Below are positions 1-9,720 of a DNA stretch of 64,000 bases, piece after piece; position 1 is the stretch's first letter; each line of letters begins with the position of its first letter. The stretch is taken from positions 41,712,501-41,776,500 of the forward strand of contig OX940863.1 of the NCBI GenBank assembly GCA_954871525.1, written 5' to 3'. The notes below the pieces were generated by a model. It was not told the DNA's origin. It worked only from the letters and a program-made list of their open reading frames with translations, and did no database searches. The position numbers and the translations under genes are program-made. Source of the stretch: Parietaria judaica. Taxonomy: Eukaryota; Streptophyta; Magnoliopsida; Rosales; Urticaceae.

Positions 1-126
1 GCTCGAAAAACTTTCAATTAAAAAACAAACCCAATTTATAATAAGACCACCCTAAAGAAGGTCTAGGAACTCAAATTTCATCAAGAACGCATCGTATTTG
101 CCCTCGTAAGAAAACCAATTTTTAAC

Positions 127-142
127 ACTTTTCGTTAAAAGT
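127..142. other. A-type inverted repeat ACTTTT-CGTT-AAAAGT
   Basis: Perfect 6-bp arms (127-132, 137-142) with a four-base centre, repeated in almost every A monomer. B and C read ACTTTTCGGTAAAGAT, where only CTTT/AAAG can pair, so this element is largely specific to A. In the A monomers at 24838 and 26636 the centre is CAAT and the arms are kept. Confidence 0.65.
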
Positions 143-213
143 TTTAACCCATTAACGGCTTGATATAGAAACTAGGAGATAGCTCTTCACTGTTTAGGTA
201 TTAAAATATGTAA

Positions 214-232
214 ATGTGATACAATTACACAT
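214..232. other. A-type dyad ATGTG...CACAT (recurs in every A monomer)
   Basis: In A the sequence ATGTGATACAATTACACAT has 5-bp inverted arms (214-218 and 228-232) around nine bases. It sits at the same monomer position as the longer B-type dyad. It is present in nearly all A copies; exceptions are AAATACACAT in the ACAAATACAC lineage, which keeps the arms, and ACAGATG near 63194, which breaks one arm. A role as a protein site or as a non-B structure is inferred only. Confidence 0.7.
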
Positions 233-314
233 GATTAAGCATTTTGAAGTTCATTTGTTGTTTAAAATATCGTTTAATTAGGGTTCTTTCTCGGAAAATG
301 GGAAAAAGACTCAG

Positions 315-322
315 TTTTTTTT
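315..322. repeat. T8 homopolymer tract, main indel site of the monomer
   Basis: Every monomer has a T-run within CTCAGTTTTTTTTGGAG, normally eight Ts. Length changes of the monomer mostly trace to it: seven Ts at the A of 18001, ten in 13321, 17641 and 25198, eleven in 31672. Replication slippage is the likely cause. Sequencing or assembly error at a homopolymer cannot be excluded. Confidence 0.85.
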
Positions 323-358
323 GGAGCACGCATTAATTGTTGAAACTGAATTTTAAGA

Positions 359-364
359 GAGCTC
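359..364. other. Conserved GAGCTC at the monomer junction
   Basis: GAGCTC spans the boundary I use to number monomers and is kept in A, B and C. I saw it lost at 12961 (GAGTTC) and at 27357 (GAGCTA). A SacI digest of this array would therefore give a ladder based on about 360 bp. Confidence 0.9.
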
Positions 365-1653
365 CAAAAACTTTTAATTCCAAAAATAACCCCATTTATA
401 ATAATACCACCCTAAAGAAGGTCTAGCAACTAAAATTTCAACAAGAACGCATCGTATTTGCTCTTGTAAGATTATCAATTTTTAACACTTTTCGGTAAAG
501 ATTTTAACTCGTTCACGGCTTCATATAGAAACTAGGAGATAGTGCTTCGCAATTTAGGGATTAAAATAAGTTAATTTAATAATATTACATATTATTAAGC
601 ATTTTTAAGTTCATTTTTTGTTTTAAATATCTTTTAATTTGAGTTCTTTCGCGTAAAATGGGAAAAAGACTCAGTTTTTTTTGGAGGACGCATTAATTGT
701 TGAAACTAGATTTTAAGAGAGCTCGAAAAACTTTCAATTAAAAAACAAACCCAATTTATAATAATACCACCCAAAAGAAGGTCTAGGAACTCAAATTTCA
801 TCAAGAACGCATCGTATTTGCTCTCGTAAGATAATCAATTTTTAACACTTTTCGGTAAAGATTTTAACCTGTTCACGGGTTCATATAGAAACTAGGAGAT
901 ACTGATTCGCAATTTAGGGATTAAAATAAGTTAATGTAATATTATTACATATTATTAAGCATTTTTAAATTATTTTTTTGTTTTAAATATCTTTTAATTA
1001 GAGTTCTTTCGCGTAAAATGGGAAAAAGACTCAGTTTTTTTTGGAGGACGCATTAATTGTTGAAACTAGATTTTAAGAGAGCTCGAAAAACTTTCAATTA
1101 AAAAACAAACCCAATTTATAATAAGACCACCCTAAATAAGGTCTAGGAACTCAAATTTCATCAAGAACGCATCGTATTTGCCCTCGTAAGAAAACCAATT
1201 TTTAACACTTTTCGTTAAAAGTTTTAACCCATTAACGACTTGATATAGAAACTAGGAGATAGCTCTTCACTGTTTAGGTATTAAAATATGTAAATGTGAT
1301 ACAATTACACATGATTAAGCATTTTGAAGTTCATTTGTTGTTTAAAATATCGTTTAATTAGGGTTCTTTCTCGGAAAATGGGAAAAAGACTCAGTTTTTT
1401 TTGGAGCACGCATTAATTGTTGAAACTGAATTTTAAGAGAGCTCCAAAAACTTTTAATTCCAAAACTAACCCCATTTATAATAATACCAGCCTAAATAAG
1501 ATCTAGCAACTCAAATTTCAACAAGAACGCATCGTATTTGCTCTTGAAAGATAATCAATTTTTAACACTTTTCGGTAAAGATTTTAACTCGTTCACGGCT
1601 TCATATAGAAACTAGGAGATAGTGCTTCGCAATTTAGGGATTAAAATAAGTTA

Positions 1654-1670
1654 ATGTAATAATATTACAT
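1654..1670. other. B/C-type dyad ATGTAAT-n3-ATTACAT
   Basis: Seven-base perfect inverted arms (1654-1660 and 1664-1670) surround a three-base centre. In B the centre is AAT, in C1 AAT or ATT, in C2 AAG. The centre varies while the arms stay the same in nearly all copies; exceptions include TTAATTTAAT in a few B such as 361 and 14041, and ATATTAAATATT in 28075, 28795 and 30952. Compared with A, the fifth pair of the arm is A-T instead of G-C, a paired change. Confidence 0.72.
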
Positions 1671-1800
1671 ATTATTAAGCATTTTTAAGTTCATTTTTTG
1701 TTTTAAATATCTTTTAATTAAAGTTCTTTCGCGTAAAATGGGAAAAAGACTCAGTTTTTTTTGGAGGACGCATTAATTGTTGAAACTAGATTTTAAGAGA

Positions 1801-2160
1801 GCTCGAAAAACTTTAAATTAAAAAACAAACCCAATTTATAATAATACCACCCTAAAGAAGGTCTAGGAACTCAAATTTCATCAAGAACGCATCGTGTTTG
1901 CTCTCGTAAGATAATCAATTTTTAACACTTTTCGGTAAAGATTTTAACCTGTTCACGGGTTCATATAGAAACTAGGAGATAGTGCTTCGCAATTTAGGGA
2001 TTAAAATAAGTTAATGTAATAATATTACATATTATTAAGCATTTTTAAGTTCATTTTTTGTTTTAAATATCTTTTAATTAGAGTTCTTTCGCGTAAAATG
2101 GGAAAAAGACTCAGTTTTTTTTGGAGGACGCATTAATTGTTGACACTAGATTTTAAGAGA
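1801..2160. repeat. Satellite monomer subfamily C1 (exemplar, A/B chimera)
   Basis: C monomers have the A start (GCTCGAAAAACTT...), the A-like TAGGAACTC and TCATCAAG, then GCTCTCG, which mixes the B base at 102 with the A base at 105. From about position 112 they are B-like to the end. Private changes include CGGGT near 156-160 and AAATT near 248 in many copies. C1 reads AACCTGTTCACGGGTT in this interval. C1 copies start at 721, 1801, 2881, 3241, 4321, 6481, 8641, 14401, 18720 and 19800. Those at 1801, 4321, 6481, 8641 and 19800 share a GTGTTTG variant near position 94, showing common descent. The chimera origin is inferred from the pattern of shared sites. Confidence 0.88.
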
Positions 2161-2880
2161 GCTCGAAAAACTTTCAATTAAAAAACAAACCCAATTTATA
2201 ATAATACCACCCTAAAGAAGGTCTAGGAACTCAAATTTCATCAAGAACGCATCGTATTTGCCCTCGTAAGAAAACCAATTTTTAACACTTTTCGTTAAAA
2301 GTTTTAACCCATTAACGGCTTGATATAGAAACTAGGAGATAGCTCTTCACTGTTTAGGTATTAAAATATGTAAATGTGATACAATTACACATGATTAAGC
2401 ATTTTGAAGTTCATTTGTTGTTTAAAATATCGTTTAATTAGGGTTCTTTCTCGGAAAATGGGAAAAAGACTCAGTTTTTTTTGGAGCACGCATTAATTGT
2501 TGAACCTGGATTTTAAAAGAGCTCCAAAAACTTTTAATTCCAAAACTAACCCCATTTATAATAATATCACCCTAAAGAAGGTCTAGCAACTCAAATTTCA
2601 TCAAGAACGCATCGTATTTGCTCTTGTAAGATAATCAATTTTTAACACTTTTCGGTAAAGATTTTAACTCGTTCACGGCTTCATATAGAAACTAGGAGAT
2701 AGTGCTTCGCAATTTAGGGATTAAAATAAGTTAATGTAATAATATTACATATTATTAAGCATTTTTAAGTTCATTTTTTGTTTTAAATATCTTTTAATTA
2801 GAGTTCTTTCGCGTAAAATGGGAAAAAGACTCAGTTTTTTTTGGAGAACGCATTAATTGTTGACACTAGATTTTAAGAGA

Positions 2881-3600
2881 GCTCGAAAAACTTTCAATTA
2901 AAAAACAAACCCAATTTATAATAATACCACCCAAAAGAAGGTCTAGGAACTCAAATTTCATCAAGAACGCATCGTATTTGCTCTCGTAAGATAATCAATT
3001 TTTAACACTTTTCGGTAAAGATTTTAACCTGTTCACGGGTTCATATAGAAACTAGGAGATAGTGATTCGCAATTTAGGGATTAAAATAAGTTAATGTAAT
3101 ATTATTACATATTATTAAGCATTTTTAAATTATTTTTTTGTTTTAAATATCTTTTAATTAGAGTTCTTTCGCGTAAAATGGGAAAAAGACTCAGTTTTTT
3201 TTGGAGGACGCATTAATTGTTGACACTAGATTTTAAGAGAGCTCGAAAAACTTTCAATTAAAAAACAAACCCAATTTATAATAATACCACCCAAAAGAAG
3301 GTCTAGGAACTCAAATTTCATCAAGAACGCATCGTATTTGCTCTCGTAAGATAATCAATTTTTAACACTTTTCGGTAAAGATTTTAACCTGTTCACGGGT
3401 TCATATAGAAACTAGGAGATAGTGATTCGCAATTTAGGGATTAAAATAAGTTAATGTAATATTATTACATATTATTAAGCATTTTTAAATTATTTTTTTG
3501 TTTTAAATATCTTTTAATTAGAGTTCTTTCGCGTAAAATGGGAAAAAGACTCAGTTTTTTTTGGAGGACGCATTAATTGTTGAAACTAGATTTTAAGAGA
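2881..3600. repeat. Tandem duplication of a single C1 monomer
   Basis: Two adjacent C1 monomers (2881-3240 and 3241-3600) are identical as far as I can read except near the 3' end, where TGACACTAGA is followed in the second copy by TGAAACTAGA. Both also match the C1 at 721 closely. This is the signature of a recent one-monomer unequal exchange, and it breaks the strict A-B-C rhythm locally. Confidence 0.88.
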
Positions 3601-5400
3601 GCTCGAAAAACTTTCAATTAAAAAACAAACCCAATTTATAATAAGACCACCCTAAATAAGGTCTAGGAACTTAAATTTCATCAAGAACGCATCGTATTTG
3701 CCCTCGTAAGAAAACCAATTTTTAACACTTTTCGTTAAAAGTTTTAACCCATTAACGACTTGATATAGAAACTAGGAGATAGCTCTTCACTGTTTAGGTA
3801 TTAAAATATGTAAATGTGATACAATTACACATGATTAAGCATTTTGAAGTTCATTTGTTGTTTAAAATATCGTTTAATTAGGGTTCTTTCTCGGAAAATG
3901 GGAAAAAGACTCAGTTTTTTTTGGAGCACGCATTAATTGTTGAAACTGAATTTTAAGAGAGCTCCAAAAACTTTTAATTCCAAAACTAACCCCATTTATA
4001 ATAATACCAGCCTAAATAAGATCTAGCAACTCAAATTTCAACAAGAACGCATCGTATTTGCTCTTGAAAGATAATCAATTTTTAACACTTTTCGGTAAAG
4101 ATTTTAACTCGTTCACGGCTTCATATAGAAACTAGGAGATAGTGCTTCGCAATTTAGGGATTAAAATAAGTTAATGTAATAATATTACATATTATTAAGC
4201 ATTTTTAAGTTCATTTTTTGTTTTAAATATCTTTTAATTAAACTTCTTTCGCGTAAAAGGGGAAAAAGACTCAGTTTTTTTTGGAGGACGCATTAATTGT
4301 TGAAACTTGATTTTAAGAGAGCTCGAAAAACTTTAAATTAAAAAACAAACCCAATTTATAATAATACCACCCTAAAGAAGGTCTAGGAACTCAAATTTCA
4401 TCAAGAACGCATCGTGTTTGCTCTCGTAAGATAATCAATTTTTAACACTTTTCGGTAAAGATTTTAACCTGTTCACGGGTTCATATAGAAACTAGGAGAT
4501 AGTGCTTCGCAATTTAGGGATTAAAATAAGTTAATGTAATAATATTACATATTATTAAGCATTTTTAAGTTCATTTTTTGTTTTAAATATCTTTTAATTA
4601 GAGTTCTTTCGCGTAAAATGGGAAAAAGACTCAGTTTTTTTTGGAGGACGCATTAATTGTTGACACTAGATTTTAAGAGAGCTCGAAAAACTTTCAATTA
4701 AAAAACAAACCCAATTTATAATAATACCACCCTAAAGAAGGTCTAGGAACTCAAATTTCATCAAGAACGCATCGTATTTGCCCTCGTAAGAAAACCAATT
4801 TTTAACACTTTTCGTTAAAAGTTTTAACCCATTAACGGCTTGATATAGAAACTAGGAGATAGCTCTTCACTGTTTAGGTATTAAAATATGTAAATGTGAT
4901 ACAATTACACATGATTAAGCATTTTGAAGTTCATTTGTTGTTTAAAATATCGTTTAATTAGGGTTCTTTCTCGGAAAATGGGAAAAAGACTCAGTTTTTT
5001 TTGGAGCACGCATTAATTGTTGAAACTGGATTTTAAAAGAGCTCCAAAAACTTTTAATTCCAAAACTAACCCCATTTATAATAATATCACCCTAAAGAAG
5101 GTCTAGCAACTCAAATTTCAACAAGAACGCATCGTATTTGCTCTTGTAAGATAATCAATTTTTAACACTTTTCGGTAAAGATTTTAACTCGTTCACGGGT
5201 TCATATAGAAACTAGGAGATAGTGCTTCGCAATTTAGGGATTAAAATAACTTAATGTAATAATATTACATATTATTAAGCATTTTTAAGTTCATTTTTTG
5301 TTTTAAATATCTTTTAATTAGAGTTCTTTCGCGTAAAATGGGAAAAAGACTCAGTTTTTTTTGGAGGACGCATTAATTGTTGACACTAGATTTTAAGAGA

Positions 5401-8400
5401 GCTCGAAAAACTTTCAATTAAAAAACAAACCCAATTTATAATAATACCACCCTAAAGAAGGTCTAGGAACTCAAATTTCATCAAGAACGTATCGTATTTG
5501 CTATCGTAAGATAATCAATTTTTAACACTTTTCGGTAAAGATTTTAACCCGTTCACGGGTTCATATAGAAACTAGGAGATAGTGCTTCGCAATTTAGGGA
5601 TTAAATTAAGTTAATGTAATAAGATTACATATTATTAAGCATTTTTAAATTCTTTTTTTGTTTTAAATATCTTTTAATTAGAGTTCTTTCGCGTAAAATG
5701 GGAAAAAGACTCAGTTTTTTTTGGAGGACGCATTAATTGTTGAAACAAGATTTTAAGAGAGCTCGAAAAACTTTCAATTAAAAAACAAACCCAATTTATA
5801 ATAAGACCACCCTAAAGAAGGTCTAGGAACTCAAATTTCATCAAGAACGCATCGTATTTGCCCTCGTAAGAAAACCAATTTTTAACACTTTTCGTTAAAA
5901 GTTTTAACCCATTAACGGCTTGATATAGAAACTAGGAGATAGCTCTTCACTGTTTAGGTATTAAAATATGTAAATGTGATACAATTACACATGATTAAGC
6001 ATTTTGAAGTTCATTTGTTGTTTAAAATATCGTTTAATTAGGGTTCTTTCTCGGAAAATGGGAAAAAGACTCAGTTTTTTTTGGAGCACGCATTAATTGT
6101 TGAAACTGAATTTTAAGAGAGCTCCAAAAACTTTTCATTCCAAAACTAACCCCATTTATAATAATACCACCCTAAAGAAGGTCTAGCACCTCAAATTTCA
6201 ACAAGAACGCATCGTATTTGCTCTTGTAAGATTATCAATTTTTAACACTTTTCGGTAAAGATTTTAACTCGTTCACGGCTTCATATAGAAACTAGGAGAT
6301 AGTGCTTCGCAATTTAGGGATTAAAATAAGTTAATGTAATAATATTACATATTATTAAGCATTTTTAAGTTCATTTTTTGTTTTAAATATCTTTTAATTA
6401 AAGTTCTTTCGCGTAAAATGGGAAAAAGACTCAGTTTTTTTTGGAGGACGCATTAATTGTTGACACTAGATTTTAAGAGAGCTCGAAAAACTTTCAATTA
6501 AAAAACAAACCCAATTTATAATAATACCACCCTAAAGAAGGTCTAGGAACTCAAATTTCATCAAGAACGCATCGTGTTTGCTCTCGTAAGATAATCAATT
6601 TTTAACACTTTTCGGTAAAGATTTTAACCTGTTCACGGGTTCATATAGAAACTAGGAGATAGTGCTTCGCAATTTAGGGATTAAAATAAGTTAATGTAAT
6701 AATATTACATATTATTAAGCATTTTTAAGTTCATTTTTTGTTTTAAATATCTTTTAATTAGAGTTCTATCGCGTAAAATGGGAAAAAGACTCAGTTTTTT
6801 TTGGAGGACGCATTAATTGTTGACACTAGATTTTAAGAGAGCTCGAAAAACTTTCAATTAAAAAACAAACCCAATTTATAATAATACCACCCTAAAGAAG
6901 GTCTAGGAACTCAAATTTCATCAAGAACGCATCGTATTTGCCCTCGTAAGAAAACCAATTTTTAACACTTTTCGTTAAAAGTTTTAACCCATTAACGGCT
7001 TGATATAGAAACTAGGAGATAGCTCTTCACTGTTTAGGTATTAAAATATGTAAATGTGATACAATTACACATGATTAAGCATTTTGAAGTTCATTTGTTG
7101 TTTAAAATATCGTTTAATTAGGGTTCTTTCTCGGAAAATGGGAAAAAGACTCAGTTTTTTTTGGAGCACGCATTAATTGTTGAACCTGGATTTTAAAAGA
7201 GCTCCAAAAACTTTTAATTCCAAAACTAACCCCATTTATAATAATATCACCCTAAAGAAGGTCTAGCAACTCAAATTTCATCAAGAACGCATCGTATTTG
7301 CTCTTGTAAGATAATCAATTTTTAACACTTTTCGGTAAAGATTTTAACTCGTTCACGGCTTCATATAGAAACTAGGAGATAGTGCTTCGCAATTTAGGGA
7401 TTAAAATAAGTTAATGTATTAATATTACATATTATTAAGCATTTTTAAGTTCATTTTTTGTTTTAAATATCTTTTAATTAGAGTTCTTTCGCGTAAAATG
7501 GGAAAAAGACTCAGTTTTTTTTGGAGGACGCATTAATTGTTGACACTAGATTTTAAGAGAGCTCGAAAAACTTTCAATTAAAAAACAAACCCAATTTATA
7601 ATAATACCACCCTAAAGAAGGTCTAGGAACTCAAATTTCATCAAGAACGTATCGTATTTGCTATCGTAAGATAATCAATTTTTAACACTTTTCGGTAAAG
7701 ATTTTAACCCGTTCACGGGTTCATATAGAAACTAGGAGATAGTGCTTCGCAATTTAGGGATTAAATTAAGTTAATGTAATAAGATTACATATTATTAAGC
7801 ATTTTTAAATTCTTTTTTTGTTTTAAATATCTTTTAATTAGAGTTCTTTCGCGTAAAATGGGAAAAAGACTCAGTTTTTTTTGGAGGACGCATTAATTGT
7901 TGAAACAAGATTTTAAGAGAGCTCGAAAAACTTTCAATTAAAAAACAAACCCAATTTATAATAAGACCACCCTAAAGAAGGTCTAGGAACTCAAATTTCA
8001 TCAAGAACGCATCGTATTTGCCCTCGTAAGAAAACCAATTTTTAACACTTTTCGTTAAAAGTTTTAACCCATTAACGGCTTGATATAGAAACTAGGAGAT
8101 AGCTCTTCACTGTTTAGGTATTAAAATATGTAAATGTGATACAATTACACATGATTAAGCATTTTGAAGTTCATTTGTTGTTTAAAATATCGTTTAATTA
8201 GGGTTCTTTCTCGGAAAATGGGAAAAAGACTCAGTTTTTTTTGGAGCACGCATTAATTGTTGAAACTGAATTTTAAGAGAGCTCCAAAAACTTTTCATTC
8301 CAAAACTAACCCCATTTATAATAATACCACCCTAAAGAAGGTCTAGCACCTCAAATTTCAACAAGAACGCATCGTATTTGCTCTTGTAAGATTATCAATT

Positions 8401-9720
8401 TTTAACACTTTTCGGTAAAGATTTTAACTCGTTCACGGCTTCATATAGAAACTAGGAGATAGTGCTTCGCAATTTAGGGATTAAAATAAGTTAATGTAAT
8501 AATATTACATATTATTAAGCATTTTTAAGTTCATTTTTTGTTTTAAATATCTTTTAATTAAAGTTCTTTCGCGTAAAATGGGAAAAAGACTCAGTTTTTT
8601 TTGGAGGACGCATTAATTGTTGAAACTAGATTTTAAGAGAGCTCGAAAAACTTTAAATTAAAAAACAAACCCAATTTATAATAATACCACCCTAAAGAAG
8701 GTCTAGGAACTCAAATTTCATCAAGAACGCATCGTGTTTGCTCTCGTAAGATAATCAATTTTTAACACTTTTCGGTAAAGATTTTAACCTGTTCACGGGT
8801 TCATATAGAAACTAGGAGATAGTGCTTCGCAATTTAGGGATTAAAATAAGTTAATGTAATAATATTACATATTATTAAGCATTTTTAAGTTCATTTTTTG
8901 TTTTAAATATCTTTTAATTAGAGTTCTTTCGCGTAAAATGGGAAAAAGACTCAGTTTTTTTTGGAGGACGCATTAATTGTTGACACTAGATTTTAAGAGA
9001 GCTCGAAAAACTTTCAATTAAAAAACAAACCCAATTTATAATAATACCACCCTAAAGAAGGTCTAGGAACTCAAATTTCATCAAGAACGCATCGTATTTG
9101 CCCTCGTAAGAAAACCAATTTTTAACACTTTTCGTTAAAAGTTTTAACCCATTAACGGCTTGATATAGAAACTAGGAGATAGCTCTTCACTGTTTAGGTA
9201 TTAAAATATGTAAATGTGATACAATTACACATGATTAAGCATTTTGAAGTTCATTTGTTGTTTAAAATATCGTTTAATTAGGGTTCTTTCTCGGAAAATG
9301 GGAAAAAGACTCAGTTTTTTTTGGAGAACGCATTAACTGTTGAAACTGGATTTTAAAAGAGCTCCAAAAACTTTTAATTCCAAAACTAACCCCATTTATA
9401 ATAATATCACCCTAAAGAAGGTCTAGCAACTCAAATTTCATCAAGAACGCATCGTATTTGCTCTTGTAAGATAATCAATTTTTAACACTTTTCGGTAAAG
9501 ATTTTAACTCGTTCACGGCTTCATATAGAAACTAGGAGATAGTGCTTCGCAATTTAGGGATTAAAATAAGTTAATGTAATAATATTACATATTATTAAGC
9601 ATTTTTAAGTTCATTTTTTGTTTTAAATATCTTTTAATTAGAGTTCTTTCGCGTAAAATGGGAAAAAGACTCAGTTTTTTTTGGAGGACGCATTAATTGT
9701 TGACACTAGATTTTAAGAGA
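5401..9720. repeat. 2160-bp hexamer HOR (C2-A-B-C1-A-B), two direct copies
   Basis: Copy one is 5401-7560, copy two 7561-9720. Shared private marks: GCTATCG and TTAAATTAAG in the C2 at 5401 and 7561; ACTTTTCATTCC and TCTAGCACC in the B at 6121 and 8281; GTGTTTG in the C1 at 6481 and 8641; and ATAATATCAC in the B at 7201 and 9361. Differences are few, for example CTTTCAATT against CTTTAAATT at the start of C1. The near identity suggests a recent duplication of six monomers. Confidence 0.92.
5546..5561. other. C2-type inverted repeat AACCCG-TTCA-CGGGTT
   Basis: Perfect 6-bp G+C-rich arms around TTCA, found in all C2 monomers and transferred to one A monomer at 24983-24998. C1 has AACCTG in the left arm, one mismatch. 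A and B lack it (CATTAACGGC, CGTTCACGGC). It lies about 20 bp downstream of the position of the A-type inverted repeat. Confidence 0.65.

Larger units (their letters stand above)
1..360. repeat. Satellite monomer subfamily A (exemplar)
   Basis: Subfamily A is recognised by GCTCGAAAAACTTTC at its start, GCCCTCGTAAGAAAACC near position 100, CGTTAAAAGTTTTAACCCA near 133, AGCTCTTCACTGTTTAGGTA at 181 and TCTCGGAAAATGG near 290. It occurs in both halves of the window and is followed by B in almost every case. Hand alignment with a typical B gives about 43 differences in 360 positions, 13 of them between positions 183 and 233. Left-hand copies often carry ATAAGACCAC at 41-50, while most right-hand copies have ATAATACCAC, so A itself has drifted along the array. 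Confidence 0.95.
1..5400. repeat. A-B-C trimer/hexamer HOR block
   Basis: Monomer order from 1 is A B C1 A B C1 A B C1 C1 A B C1 A B. Trimers of 1080 bp pair into 2160-bp hexamers. The segment 721-2880 and the segment 3241-5400 are the same hexamer. Shared marks include CCACCCAAAAGAAG in the first C1, CCAGCCTAAATAAGATCTAG in the first B (1441 and 3961) and GTGTTTG in the second C1 (1801 and 4321). The extra C1 at 2881 makes the repeat interval 2520 bp, or seven monomers, instead of six. All monomers here are exactly 360 bp. Confidence 0.9.

Noticed and set aside
31..45. CCAATTTATAATAA as a promoter with CCAAT and TATA elements
   Set aside because: In 69% A+T DNA such strings are expected by chance, and nothing downstream suggests a defined transcript.
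127..160. CENP-B-box-like motif around TTCGnnnnA
   Set aside because: TTCG followed by four bases and A is present in A and B, but the CGGG half of the box is absent at the right distance. C has CGGG but not in the required spacing to TTCG.
275..286. Telomere-like TTAGGG within AATTAGGGTTC of A monomers
   Set aside because: It occurs once per A monomer and never in tandem; B reads TTAGAG here.
1..360. Internal 180-bp or 120-bp subrepeat of the monomer
   Set aside because: Comparing halves and thirds by eye gave only short matches (for example AACGCAT and CACGCAT 240 bp apart). No continuous alignment stands out, though very old duplication cannot be excluded without a computed self-alignment.
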